Below, piece after piece: positions 25,852 to 33,316 of a stretch of 42,654 bases of DNA. Each line of letters begins with the position of its first letter. Within the stretch, counting starts at the first letter, position 1. The DNA is from a virus, in the IMG/VR virus record IMGVR_UViG_3300026484_000250, positions 1 through 42,654 of that record; one strand, given 5' to 3'. The notes beneath the pieces were generated by a model. That model searched no databases, had not been told where the DNA came from, and saw nothing but the letters and a program-made list of their open reading frames with translations. The translations under genes were made by a program, and so were the position numbers.

Positions 25852-26331
25852 ATGAAAATAGGTTATATTATGGAAAAAGCAAAATCGATTGCTGCCACAA
25901 GGGTTGAAGTACCCTCAGTTGTTTTTCAAAAAGACTTTACTACTAAATTATTTCAAGTTAAAGATCCAATTACTGATGAAATTTTAAAAGAATGGAGTAT
26001 GACAGAAAGGGAATTTCTTGAATTAGATAGAACAAAAAGAAATGCATTAAAACTACATAATTGTGAAACTATTTTTGATGAAGAAGCATTCTTAAAGGCT
26101 TCAAAAGAATATACTAAAAAATATGACAAATATAGTAAAATGGCTGAAAAACTCTATAATTCGTTAATTTCTGAAATTAACCCTTTAGCGATAGAAATTT
26201 TTAAAGGGGTTGTTGGTGTTATTGATGATTATGAGATGTTTGATAGTCTTGATGATGGAAGTTATGGTATATCAGAAGTTGAGAGTGTTTTAATGGAAAC
26301 TATAATTCGAAAAATTGAAAGTAGAAATTAG
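25852..26331 (+). CDS. hypothetical protein, 159 aa
   Basis: Begins MKIGYIMEKAKSIAATRVE. Helical, with a segment of Lys/Tyr-rich repeats (EYTKKYDKYSKMAEKLYNSL). No motif I recognise. RBS AAAGGATAGAAT. Confidence 0.7.
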   Translation: MKIGYIMEKAKSIAATRVEVPSVVFQKDFTTKLFQVKDPITDEILKEWSMTEREFLELDRTKRNALKLHNCETIFDEEAFLKASKEYTKKYDKYSKMAEKLYNSLISEINPLAIEIFKGVVGVIDDYEMFDSLDDGSYGISEVESVLMETIIRKIESRN

Positions 26332-26356
26332 TAAATTTGATAAAAAGGAAGTTCAT

Positions 26357-26548
26357 ATGTCAGAAAAGAAAATAGAATTAGAAAATGCGATAGAAAATGA
26401 GTTTAAAGTAACTTTTAAGTTTAAATCAGGAAGAAGTTCTCACGAAGAAATAAAAGCTTTAATTATAGCTGGGATGAAAGCTGGAGCAAGTATTGCTACA
26501 GTTAGTGATGAGAGTGAAGAATTTTGTGAAGATAATCACGATTGGTAA
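26357..26548 (+). CDS. hypothetical protein, 63 aa
   Basis: Start chosen at ATG 26357, after AAAAAGGAAGTTC. An upstream in-frame TTG at 26315 has no ribosome site. Acidic C-terminus (DESEEFCEDNHDW). A GMKAGASIATVSDE segment is a small hydrophobic stretch. Unknown. Confidence 0.6.
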   Translation: MSEKKIELENAIENEFKVTFKFKSGRSSHEEIKALIIAGMKAGASIATVSDESEEFCEDNHDW

Positions 26549-26558
26549 GGTGACAAAA

Positions 26559-27506
26559 ATGTATATAAAAGAAATGAATGTTGTAAATATGAACCCAAAC
26601 TTTACTATTGTTCTTCCAGTTTTTTGTAATGCTGGTTGTGATTTTTGTTCTTGGAGAGAGTCAAAACAAGATCAAAAAATCGGTGATAATAAAACCTTTT
26701 TACAAAATCTTAAGAAAACTCTTGAAGAACTTCCTAAAGAGTTTACTCAAATTACAATTTCAGGTGGAGAACCAACTCTTTATAAAGATCTAAATAAAGT
26801 TCTTATGATGATTGCATATCATAAAGATAAATTTAAAAAAGTTGTATTCACTACAAATGGAATAAAGCTTAAAGAATATAGTTTAAATCCTATTTTTACA
26901 GAGGTAGTAGATTTTGTGAATATCAGTAGACATCACTTTGCAGATGGTGAGAACGATAGAATTATGAAAACAAAATCAATCTCTTTTAGTGATATAAAAG
27001 AAATATCTGAAAACCTTGGATCTAGAGGTATTCCAGTAAATATAAATTGTGTCCTTAAAGAAAAAGAAAACATTTATTCTCTTGATTTTATGTCTGATTT
27101 TATAGAATATTCTAGAAATAACTATATAAATTCTATAACATTTAGAAAGGATTATATGGAGGGCTTTGGGATTAGTGAACTTGAAAAAAATGTTCAAAAG
27201 CAATATTCTCCAAAACAAGTAAGCGAATGTCCAGTTTGTCTAAAAACAAGATATATTATTAAAGGTATGGAAATAAACTTTACTACAAGTGAATTTGAAC
27301 CAAAAGATATTCTTAAAAATGATATTTATGAAGTCATACTTCAACCAAATGGTATTCTAACAAGCGATTGGGAAGGAGAAAAAGAAATTTCTTTTGTTCC
27401 AGAAGTTATGTTTAGAAAAAGTGCACCAAGACCAGCAAAAACAAAATCCATTAATCCATCATCATTTGAGGGTTGTGGATTTGGTATGATGAATGGATGT
27501 GGTTGA
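26559..27506 (+). CDS. radical SAM domain protein
   Basis: 315 residues from ATG 26559. Radical SAM [4Fe-4S] motif CNAGCDFC (C23, C27, C30), ITISGGEPTLYKD near 68-80 (GGEP), and a FTTNGIKLKEY segment near 104 (strand 4). C-terminal third holds CPVC near 224-227 and a Gly/Cys tail ending GCGFGMMNGCG. Such enzymes start radical chemistry on RNA bases, peptides or cofactors. The tail Cys residues could bind an extra cluster. Substrate cannot be read from sequence; Campylobacter phages, as I recall, also carry radical SAM genes. Confidence 0.88.
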   Translation: MYIKEMNVVNMNPNFTIVLPVFCNAGCDFCSWRESKQDQKIGDNKTFLQNLKKTLEELPKEFTQITISGGEPTLYKDLNKVLMMIAYHKDKFKKVVFTTNGIKLKEYSLNPIFTEVVDFVNISRHHFADGENDRIMKTKSISFSDIKEISENLGSRGIPVNINCVLKEKENIYSLDFMSDFIEYSRNNYINSITFRKDYMEGFGISELEKNVQKQYSPKQVSECPVCLKTRYIIKGMEINFTTSEFEPKDILKNDIYEVILQPNGILTSDWEGEKEISFVPEVMFRKSAPRPAKTKSINPSSFEGCGFGMMNGCG

Positions 27507-27534
27507 TATTCGTATAAAAGAACTAAAGTTAAGC

Positions 27535-27572
27535 AATTATTAAGCTAACTTTAGTTATAATATATTATATAA
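27535..27572 (+). promoter_or_regulatory. promoter, phage consensus family
   Basis: TTAAGCTAACTTTAGT then TATAAT at 27556-27561 and ATATTATATAA. Near copy of the 25797 promoter, including TTAAGCAAT upstream. Confidence 0.85.
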
Positions 27573-27589
27573 AGATTAAAGGATAGAAT

Positions 27590-27880
27590 ATGACAATTCA
27601 AACATTAACAAAAAACTGGAATGGTAGAGAGTTAAGTGAAGTAGTAAAGTATGGAGATAAAACTCTAAAAATTATAACTGGTTTAAGAAATGGTACTAGA
27701 AGCCATAATGTTTATATACTCGGAAATGAGGGATGGCATAATTTTATTTCAACTGATGATACTGGTATGACTTTTGATAATGGTGCGAGTTATGTTTCTG
27801 ATGAAAATAAAAGATTAGAGTGGGCTGGAGAATGTAATAAAGCTTTAAAAATCGGTATTGAAAAAATTTTAGGATTATAA
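27590..27880 (+). CDS. hypothetical protein, 96 aa
   Basis: Begins MTIQTLTKNWNGRELSEVVK. Beta-rich by pattern, with several Gly/Asn turns. No family recognised. Confidence 0.7.
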   Translation: MTIQTLTKNWNGRELSEVVKYGDKTLKIITGLRNGTRSHNVYILGNEGWHNFISTDDTGMTFDNGASYVSDENKRLEWAGECNKALKIGIEKILGL

Positions 27881-27881
27881 G

Positions 27882-28046
27882 ATGAGATACTTTATTTTAT
27901 TAACAATTTTTTCAGGGTTTTTAGGTGCTATTATTACTCCAGTTTTTGGATTTACTCTTCAAGATCCTCAGTGGTGGTATATTGATATTCCAGGAATTGC
28001 AATGATTTCATATTTATTAGAACCTTTAAGAGGAAATTATGAATAG
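27882..28046 (+). CDS. small membrane protein, 54 aa
   Basis: ATG just after the upstream stop. Hydrophobic N-terminal segment (about 3-22, ILLTIFSGFLGAIITPVFGF) and a second (about 36-45). Ends overlapping the start of the 28039 gene by 8 nt. Confidence 0.5.
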   Translation: MRYFILLTIFSGFLGAIITPVFGFTLQDPQWWYIDIPGIAMISYLLEPLRGNYE

Positions 28047-28257
28047 GGAAGAAGATTGGTTTCCTGAAGGAATTGAAGCTTGGGGAAACTCTGTGACTTC
28101 TAGTCATTATAAAATGAGTAAAAAAGAAGTAAAAGAATATGAAAAAAGAAGAACGAAAGAATATCAAGATTGGTTGAAGATGCCAGTTAATAAAAGAGAA
28201 CTTGATTTCAACTTTATTCTTCAATCGATAAAGGATGAAAATGATAATTGGAAATGA
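28039..28257 (+). CDS. hypothetical protein, 72 aa
   Basis: RBS AAGAGGAAATT. Charged, helical, with a likely coiled region (KMSKKEVKEYEKRRTKEYQ). No family recognised. Confidence 0.65.
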   Translation: MNREEDWFPEGIEAWGNSVTSSHYKMSKKEVKEYEKRRTKEYQDWLKMPVNKRELDFNFILQSIKDENDNWK

Positions 28258-28420
28258 TTTATTTGACATTGAAATTTTAAGAGATGGTGTTGGTGATATT
28301 ATGTTATATGTTTCTGTAGAAGGAATTGAGGGAACAGAGTCAGCTACAAAAGTTTTATCAAAAGAAGAATTAAGAAAGATTATAGATGATCTTGAAAAAA
28401 TTTATAAGGAAGAAAAATGA
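28241..28420 (+). CDS. hypothetical protein, 59 aa
   Basis: Start set at ATG 28241 because AAGG lies 7 nt upstream; the ATG at 28235 is too near. Begins MIIGNDLFDIEILRDGVGDI; beta-strand-like start, helical acidic end. Overlaps the 28039 gene. Unknown. Confidence 0.6.
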   Translation: MIIGNDLFDIEILRDGVGDIMLYVSVEGIEGTESATKVLSKEELRKIIDDLEKIYKEEK

Positions 28421-28884
28421 AAATTGAATTAAAGAAAAGAAAAAGTATAGTAAACTTAAACAATTTAAAACCTATGGATTTATTTGTGACTGCTATTCCT
28501 GGAGGTTTAGGTCATTATACTGCACTAGCAAAACAAACACTTTGTGTTATTTCCGAAGTAAAGGAAAATGGTGATATGGTTATTGTTCAGTTAGATAATG
28601 ATTATGCAGTTGTGAAACGAAGAGGTCCAATTTTAGTTCATAAAATTAAATGGGATATGCAACATATCTTAACTGAAGATGAAAGATATCTTAAAGAGTT
28701 TGATGTCGGTACTTCTGTGAATATTGTTGATGCTAATGGGTTAATCCCTCCAGTTAAGATAATTGTTAAAGATCCTACAAAGAAAGGTGACTTTGTATAT
28801 TTATTCAATACTGTTACTGGAAAAATTGAAGAATATTCTGGGGATGTTACAGCAAGAAAATTAGAAACTATTTTAAAGGTATAA
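28417..28884 (+). CDS. hypothetical protein, 155 aa
   Basis: ATG overlaps the previous stop (ATGA). Predicted beta-rich; contains LKPMDLFVTAIPGGLGHYTA near 17-36 and NGDMVIVQLDNDYAVV. No catalytic motif seen. Confidence 0.7.
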   Translation: MKIELKKRKSIVNLNNLKPMDLFVTAIPGGLGHYTALAKQTLCVISEVKENGDMVIVQLDNDYAVVKRRGPILVHKIKWDMQHILTEDERYLKEFDVGTSVNIVDANGLIPPVKIIVKDPTKKGDFVYLFNTVTGKIEEYSGDVTARKLETILKV

Positions 28885-28885
28885 A

Positions 28886-29116
28886 ATGTTTAAACAACGA
28901 CCAGTAACTGAAAGAGATTTTAGAAAGGAAGAATTTAAAGATGCCAATATTGAAGATTATGAATTTAGGGATGATGGAAAAATTGTTCGTAAAGATAGAT
29001 TTCAGGTTGGAATTTTTACAATAGCTAGTATTCTTGGATTTAAAGATTTTGAAGTTGAAGAAGTTGTTCAAAAAGTAAGAGAAATGAGAGATTTAAATGA
29101 AACAAATAAAAGTTGA
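28886..29116 (+). CDS. small conserved-type phage protein, 76 aa
   Basis: Begins RPVTERDFRKEEFKDANIED (after MFKQ), then YEFRDDGKIVRKDRFQVG. I recall the arrangement 'RP.TE.DFR..EF...DYEFR.DGKIVRKDR' as a small protein found in several phages and bacteria; its role is unknown. The C-terminal helix is acidic/basic mixed. Confidence 0.7.
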   Translation: MFKQRPVTERDFRKEEFKDANIEDYEFRDDGKIVRKDRFQVGIFTIASILGFKDFEVEEVVQKVREMRDLNETNKS

Positions 29117-29156
29117 ATGGACAGGTTCTTATTCAACTTTATATCCGAAATATTGA
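29097..29156 (+). pseudogene. possible TGA-interrupted remnant of a small WTGSY protein
   Basis: ATG 29097 encodes 19 residues (KQIKVEWTGSYSTLYPKY) before TGA 29154-29156. In phage proteins I recall with a VEWTGSYP start, a Trp follows at about this place, and TGA here is one base from Trp TGG. Reading on in frame gives KFKLEKWNL and then TAG. Likely a decayed gene rather than a functional one. Confidence 0.4.
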
Positions 29157-29224
29157 AAAATTTAAACTAGAAAAATGGAACTTATAGACAAAATATGATT
29201 AATTAACCTTATTTTATTTTTTAT

Positions 29225-29266
29225 AAGTAAACTTTAAGTCAACTTTAGTTATAATATATTATATAA
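29225..29266 (+). promoter_or_regulatory. promoter, phage consensus family
   Basis: TAAGTAAACTTTAAGTC, then AACTTTAGT, then TATAAT at 29250-29255 and ATATTATATAA. Upstream TTATTTTATTTTTTATAAG is T-rich. Confidence 0.8.
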
Positions 29267-29288
29267 ATTTTAAAATAAAGGTTTAAAA

Positions 29289-29441
29289 ATGGCAACAGTA
29301 ACAGAAACAATCGTTGAAAAATATACAGAAGCAGAACTTGAAGAGCAATTAAGACAATTACTTGAATGTGAGGAAGATGTTGTAATTATGGGAAATACAT
29401 TTTCAAGATTTGATATTTTTAAAAGAAATGTGTCCAAATGA
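29289..29441 (+). CDS. hypothetical protein, 50 aa
   Basis: First gene after the promoter; RBS TAAAGGTTT. Begins MATVTETIVEKYTEAELEEQ, acidic and helical. Overlaps the zinc-binding gene by 14 nt. Unknown. Confidence 0.6.
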   Translation: MATVTETIVEKYTEAELEEQLRQLLECEEDVVIMGNTFSRFDIFKRNVSK

Positions 29442-29628
29442 TTTTAAAATAGCTTGTAATGAACTACAAGAAGATATGATAGAATTTACTTGTGATAAAT
29501 GTGGATGTAATTATGATAATGACTGGGAAGCTGAAATGTGTTGCGAAGAAGAAGTTTTTGAATGTGCTCATTGTGGAACTCAATACGAGGATAAAGAAGA
29601 AGCTGAAATGTGTTGTGGAGGATTATAG
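29428..29628 (+). CDS. small zinc-binding protein with duplicated Cys unit, 66 aa
   Basis: Start set at ATG 29428. Two copies of the unit [FC]xCxxCGxxYxxxxEAEMCC: FTCDKCGCNYDNDWEAEMCC and FECAHCGTQYEDKEEAEMCC. Each should bind one zinc. Ends EMCCGGL. The near-identical halves suggest an internal duplication. Could bind nucleic acid or protein. Confidence 0.75.
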   Translation: MCPNDFKIACNELQEDMIEFTCDKCGCNYDNDWEAEMCCEEEVFECAHCGTQYEDKEEAEMCCGGL

Positions 29629-29630
29629 GA

Positions 29631-29813
29631 ATGTTAATTATAACTTTAACTTCATTAAATAGTGAAGAAAAAATTGATTTTATCATTAATGGTAATGTAG
29701 TATATTACGATAACTACCTCCAAGATGGAAACCATAATAATGGTGGTTGGAAAGTAAAAGAAACAAGAAAAGAAATTCGTATGAAAATAGATGAAGCTTT
29801 AAGTAAAATTTAA
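29631..29813 (+). CDS. hypothetical protein, 60 aa
   Basis: Start set at ATG 29631, with GGAGG 11 nt upstream; the upstream in-frame GTG at 29610 is unlikely. Begins MLIITLTSLNSEEKIDFIIN; includes NGNVVYYDNYLQDGNHNNGG. Unknown. Confidence 0.6.
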   Translation: MLIITLTSLNSEEKIDFIINGNVVYYDNYLQDGNHNNGGWKVKETRKEIRMKIDEALSKI

Positions 29814-29842
29814 GCTAACTTTAGTTATAATATATTATATAA
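29810..29842 (+). promoter_or_regulatory. promoter, phage consensus family
   Basis: TTAAGCTAACTTTAGT then TATAAT at 29826-29831 and ATATTATATAA. Overlaps the end of the 29631 gene and drives the RNA ligase. Confidence 0.85.
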
Positions 29843-29860
29843 AGATTGAAAGGATAAATA

Positions 29861-30949
29861 ATGAAAAGATTTATTAATATGGGATCAATTTCTCAATTTC
29901 GTAATGTTGTAAAAGATTTAGGACATCAAGCTAGATTTCAAGGCTTAGATGAAGATGGAAATCCAATTTATCGAGAAGTGAGTTTACCAACTTTAGAAGC
30001 TATTGGAACAGAGAAAGTACACGGGACAAATGCAGCAGTTTGTTACAGCAATCCAGATGGTTTTTGGGTACAATCAAGAAAAAATATAATTACACCAGAA
30101 AAAGATAATGCTGGTTGTGCATTTTCAGCAATGGCTGTTGAAAAAGAATGGATGGAAATTATTTCTAGTTTAGTAAATGAACATAATATTGATTTAGATA
30201 AAGAAATTATTACAGTTTACTTTGAGTGGTGTGGTGGAAATATTCAAAAGAATGCCTGTGTTTCTGGTTTAGACAAAAGAGCTATTATTTTTAGACATTT
30301 TAAAGTTTCTCCAATTGACCAACAAACAGAAGATAATAATGTCGCTGCAAGATGGTTAGAAACTAATGGTATTTGTAATGAAGAAAAAAATATTTTTAAT
30401 GTGATGAACTTCCCAACTGTTAAAGTAGAAATTGATTTTAATAATCCAGGCGAAGCTCAAAATAAGATGATAAAATTGGTTGAAGAAATGGAAGATAATT
30501 CTCCTATGGGAAAATCTTTTGGAATAGAGGGAAATATTTTAGAGGGATTTGTTTTTACTGTAGTGTTTGATGGTCAAAGATATGTATGGAAAGTAAAAGG
30601 CGAAAAACATTCTAAAGGTTCTGGGAAAGTTAAAACCCTTAAACCAATAGATACAGAAGCTGAGAAGAAAAAAGCTGATTTTGTTAATAACATAGCTTGT
30701 CAAGAATTTAGATTAGACCAAATGTTCACTGAAATCCAAAATAGTAAATATAATGGTGATGTGATGCAAATGTCAAATAAAGATATTGGTGATTATATTA
30801 GATTAGTTTTAAAAGATGTAATTAAAGAACATACTGAAGATTTAGTTGAAGCTGGATTAGAACCAAAATCTATAAATGGAATGATTAGTAAAGTTGCTAA
30901 AATCTATTTTATGGATAGACTTGATAAAGAGCAAATGGAAAATGGATAA
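29861..30949 (+). CDS. RNA ligase, Rnl2-type
   Basis: 362 residues. Nucleotidyltransferase-superfamily ligase: motif I EKVHGTN with adenylated Lys52, motif Ia QSRKNIITP (71-79), motif III VYFEWCGGN near 119-127, motif IV LEGFVF near 228 and motif V WKVKGEKHS (243-251, K244/K246). Seals nicks in RNA; T4 Rnl2 and Rnl1 relatives reverse tRNA cleavage by host anticodon nucleases. Additional C-terminal helical part (about 265-362). Together with the Thg1-like, CCA-adding and RlaP enzymes it suggests tRNA repair. Next gene starts 8 nt before its stop. Confidence 0.9.
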   Translation: MKRFINMGSISQFRNVVKDLGHQARFQGLDEDGNPIYREVSLPTLEAIGTEKVHGTNAAVCYSNPDGFWVQSRKNIITPEKDNAGCAFSAMAVEKEWMEIISSLVNEHNIDLDKEIITVYFEWCGGNIQKNACVSGLDKRAIIFRHFKVSPIDQQTEDNNVAARWLETNGICNEEKNIFNVMNFPTVKVEIDFNNPGEAQNKMIKLVEEMEDNSPMGKSFGIEGNILEGFVFTVVFDGQRYVWKVKGEKHSKGSGKVKTLKPIDTEAEKKKADFVNNIACQEFRLDQMFTEIQNSKYNGDVMQMSNKDIGDYIRLVLKDVIKEHTEDLVEAGLEPKSINGMISKVAKIYFMDRLDKEQMENG

Positions 30950-31103
30950 AGAAGAATATATTGAATTAATGGAAAAATTCATAACTCATACTAAGGAGCA
31001 CTGTCCTGAAGCATTTGAATGGGTTATAAAAGATATGGAAAGAAATGATATGTTTTTTGTGAATAGCGAAAATCACAAAGAACAATTTGAAAAAATGATA
31101 TAA
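30942..31103 (+). CDS. hypothetical protein, 53 aa
   Basis: Start set at ATG 30942 (AAATGGAAAATGG context), overlapping the ligase by 8 nt. Acidic, helical (DKEEYIELMEKFITHTKEH). Unknown. Confidence 0.55.
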   Translation: MDKEEYIELMEKFITHTKEHCPEAFEWVIKDMERNDMFFVNSENHKEQFEKMI

Positions 31104-31147
31104 AAATCAATAGAAAAAGATTGTTTTAGAAATTTAAAGGAAAGAAA

Positions 31148-31411
31148 ATGAAGAAAATTTTATTGGGAGTATTAATTTGCGGAGCGATTTTACAAGCTCA
31201 AGCAGGAAATTTATGGAGTTCTGTTCAAGGAATGACTTGGTCAGAAGAAAAAACAAATAAATACACTATTGATACTGCTGGGTTAAATCCAAGAGTATAT
31301 GAATTTATCCCACAGAGTGCAAAAGACTATATTTGTGTTATTGTATTCCCAAATGCTGATGGAAAACATACTGCTGCAGTTCCAGCGATGCAATGTTTTA
31401 AGGTAAAATAG
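31148..31411 (+). CDS. secreted protein, 87 aa
   Basis: N-terminal signal peptide: basic start MKKILLGVLICGAILQ, with predicted cleavage after AQA (residue 19). Mature protein of 68 residues with two Cys (CVIVF and MQCFKVK) likely forming a disulfide in the periplasm. RBS AAAGGAAAGAAA. Could modify the host envelope or block secondary infection. Function not proven. Confidence 0.7.
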   Translation: MKKILLGVLICGAILQAQAGNLWSSVQGMTWSEEKTNKYTIDTAGLNPRVYEFIPQSAKDYICVIVFPNADGKHTAAVPAMQCFKVK

Positions 31412-31707
31412 TGAAAAAGTTCTTTAGAGTTCTTCTAAGTAGTTTATTTGGGAAAAAATATAAACTTCAAACTATAGAATGCTTAGAAGATTCAAAAGGA
31501 AGAAAATTTGAATTATGGTATAGTGAGAGAAGATTTTTATACATTGGACATATAAAACGATTTGGTCAATTTAGCGAACCTTTGATTTTTTGCGGAGATA
31601 TAAAAGATTTTGAACACTGTGTAAGAATAGGAACTTATAATTTAGTAGATATTATAGATAAATTAGAGGAAAAACAAGCAAAAGAAGTTGGAATTTATGC
31701 GGATTGA
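31411..31707 (+). CDS. hypothetical protein, 98 aa
   Basis: GTG start at 31411 overlapping the preceding stop by one base. Basic N-terminus with a hydrophobic run (KKFFRVLLSSLFG) could be membrane-associated. Central part KFELWYSERRFLYIGHI. Unknown. Confidence 0.6.
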   Translation: MKKFFRVLLSSLFGKKYKLQTIECLEDSKGRKFELWYSERRFLYIGHIKRFGQFSEPLIFCGDIKDFEHCVRIGTYNLVDIIDKLEEKQAKEVGIYAD

Positions 31708-31923
31708 AAAAGTTTTTTCCAGATAGTTATATCTATTTTTTAGGTTACTATTCAAATTTTAATTTTAGGTATATTTTCTTTTAATATTCTTAATTTTAAT
31801 AATTTTACCAATTTTTCAGATGTTTTTATAACTGTACTAATAATAGTTTTAAATTTGGCTATTTTAGTATTTTTAATAAAAATTAAAATAATTAATAAAA
31901 AACTAAGGAGATTAAATGTATAG
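31704..31923 (+). pseudogene. possible frameshifted small membrane protein
   Basis: TTG at 31704 opens MKKFFPDSYIYFLG for 26 residues, ending at 31784. A second frame (open 31744-31923) has no ATG/GTG start but encodes a strongly hydrophobic stretch (VFITVLIIVLNLAILVFLIK) and a basic tail (KIKIINKKLRRLNV). A one-base change in the T/A runs near 31760-31780 would fuse them to a two-span protein of about 70 residues. Could be real decay, a sequencing error or chance. Confidence 0.35.
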
Positions 31924-32092
31924 AGAAAGATATTTAGAAATTGCAGCAAAAATGTTGGGAGTTAAAGTAAAAGAGATCCCTATAAAAATTAAAGAAAGAT
32001 TAGATAAAACACATAATCTGTGCGAAAGAGCAGAAGGAGCACTTGTTTCAAGGCAAGCTATTGCTCAAATAATTGCATCTTTAGATGATTAA
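31916..32092 (+). CDS. hypothetical protein, 58 aa
   Basis: RBS AAGGAG 5 nt before ATG 31916. Basic, helical (ERYLEIAAKMLGVKVKEIPI). Stop overlaps the next gene's ATG. Unknown. Confidence 0.65.
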   Translation: MYRERYLEIAAKMLGVKVKEIPIKIKERLDKTHNLCERAEGALVSRQAIAQIIASLDD

Positions 32093-32393
32093 GTTAATTT
32101 CTACAACTAATGAATATATGAAGTGTTTAGAGGGGTTAGAAATGGATATTAGTATATTTTTGACAATATCTATGAAATTTAATCCAGAGGGTCTTGAGTT
32201 TAATTTTAGACACGGAACTGCTCATACATCAAGGCTTGAGAAAATTGAATATGAAGAAATTTCTTTAGGTTGTTATAAAATCATAGCAACTACACAGAAT
32301 TCTACATATGTTTATCAGTATGGTGAAATATCTGAAAGAAAACCATTATCAAAAGAAGAAAAACAAGCATTTGCATTAGCTTGTATATTTTAA
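32085..32393 (+). CDS. hypothetical protein, 102 aa
   Basis: Begins MIKLISTTNEYMKCLEGLEM; mostly beta by pattern (STYVYQYGEIS). No motif. Overlaps the preceding gene by 8 nt. Confidence 0.65.
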   Translation: MIKLISTTNEYMKCLEGLEMDISIFLTISMKFNPEGLEFNFRHGTAHTSRLEKIEYEEISLGCYKIIATTQNSTYVYQYGEISERKPLSKEEKQAFALACIF

Positions 32394-32403
32394 AGGAAGA
32401 TTA

Positions 32404-32628
32404 ATGAATAAAACGGGAATTATTGGTATTGTAATTATTATTTGTGTGATGTTTATAGCTTTAACTCTTGAAACTACATCGCAAAGAGATATGAGAGTTA
32501 CCTTAGCTAAAACTGGTCTTGAAGAATGTCCTAAGAGTCCTGAAACTATATCTCAAACAACAATTTGGGTGAAAGATTGTTCAAAATATTTAGAAGATAG
32601 GAAAAAATTTCTTAAAGAGGTTGATTAA
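32404..32628 (+). CDS. single-span membrane protein, 74 aa
   Basis: N-terminal hydrophobic segment at about 5-22 (GIIGIVIIICVMFIALTL) with a positively charged start, then a soluble domain with two Cys (EECPKSPE and VKDCSKYLED), probably in the periplasm and disulfide-bonded. RBS AAAGGAAGATTA. Confidence 0.65.
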   Translation: MNKTGIIGIVIIICVMFIALTLETTSQRDMRVTLAKTGLEECPKSPETISQTTIWVKDCSKYLEDRKKFLKEVD

Positions 32629-32629
32629 G

Positions 32630-32737
32630 ATGAGTTATTGGTATCCAGTACCTAAAGGATCTTTTAAAGGGTCTCTTTATTCAACTCTTTTTGTACTTAT
32701 TTCTGTTTGTCTTTTAGGGTTATCTATTTATAAATAA
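32630..32737 (+). CDS. tiny membrane protein, 35 aa
   Basis: ATG overlaps nothing but lies 1 nt after the preceding stop. Aromatic N-terminus (MSYWYPVPKG) then one hydrophobic segment (STLFVLISVCLLGLSI). Possible spanin or lysis-type helper, but no motif decides this. Confidence 0.45.
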   Translation: MSYWYPVPKGSFKGSLYSTLFVLISVCLLGLSIYK

Positions 32738-32761
32738 TTACAAAATAAAAAGGAAAATAAT

Positions 32762-33289
32762 ATGGGGCAATTAGAAATAAATGTGAAACTATTAAATGAA
32801 GATGGAAATATTGAAGACTCATCAAATTTTAAATCAACTTTTGATGATTTAAAAGTTACTCTTAAAAAATGGTCAAAAGAAGCCGAAAAAAGAGGAGATG
32901 ATTATTCACTTGAAATTGAATATATTGATGGGGATATTAAATTATTTGATGAACTTTATAAATATATGATGAGTTTATCGGAAGATCTAAGCTCACTTTT
33001 ATCACAATCTATTTTAGAAGTTAAGGCGAAGAAAAAATTAAAAGTTGATCCAATGACTGGGAAAAAAGTTATTAAGTGGAAATGTCCACCAAAATCGAAA
33101 CTAGATAGTAGTACAAATCCACCAGCTTGTATTAAAATGAAACCTGATGAAATTATTGCAAAGAAAAAAGCTATGAAAAAAGCTGTGAGAACAAGAAAAC
33201 AAGGTAAAGAAATGAAAGATAAGACTGCTCAATTAAAGAGAAAAAGAACTCTTAAAATTAGAAAGTCATTAGGTCTTGATAAAAAATAA
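32762..33289 (+). CDS. Lys-rich protein, 175 aa
   Basis: Two halves: an acidic N-terminal domain (1-85, with DDYSLEIEYIDGD) and a very basic C-terminal half with VDPMTGKKVIKWKCPPKSK (CPP then PPACIKMKP, paired Cys) and a Lys/Arg helix (KKKAMKKAVRTRKQ). The TGKK..KCPP...C.KM pattern is familiar to me from phage structural or DNA-binding proteins but I cannot name the family. RBS AAAGGAAAATAAT. Confidence 0.65.
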   Translation: MGQLEINVKLLNEDGNIEDSSNFKSTFDDLKVTLKKWSKEAEKRGDDYSLEIEYIDGDIKLFDELYKYMMSLSEDLSSLLSQSILEVKAKKKLKVDPMTGKKVIKWKCPPKSKLDSSTNPPACIKMKPDEIIAKKKAMKKAVRTRKQGKEMKDKTAQLKRKRTLKIRKSLGLDKK

Positions 33290-33316
33290 CCTTATGAATT
33301 ATTAAAAGGATAAAAT

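Noticed and set aside
26315-26356. TTG start at 26315 for the 26357 gene
   Set aside because: No ribosome site upstream; ATG 26357 has AAAAAGGAAGTTC.
26493-26558. Upstream extension of the radical SAM gene from 26493
   Set aside because: Overlaps the preceding gene and has no ribosome site; ATG 26559 after TAAGGTGA is better.
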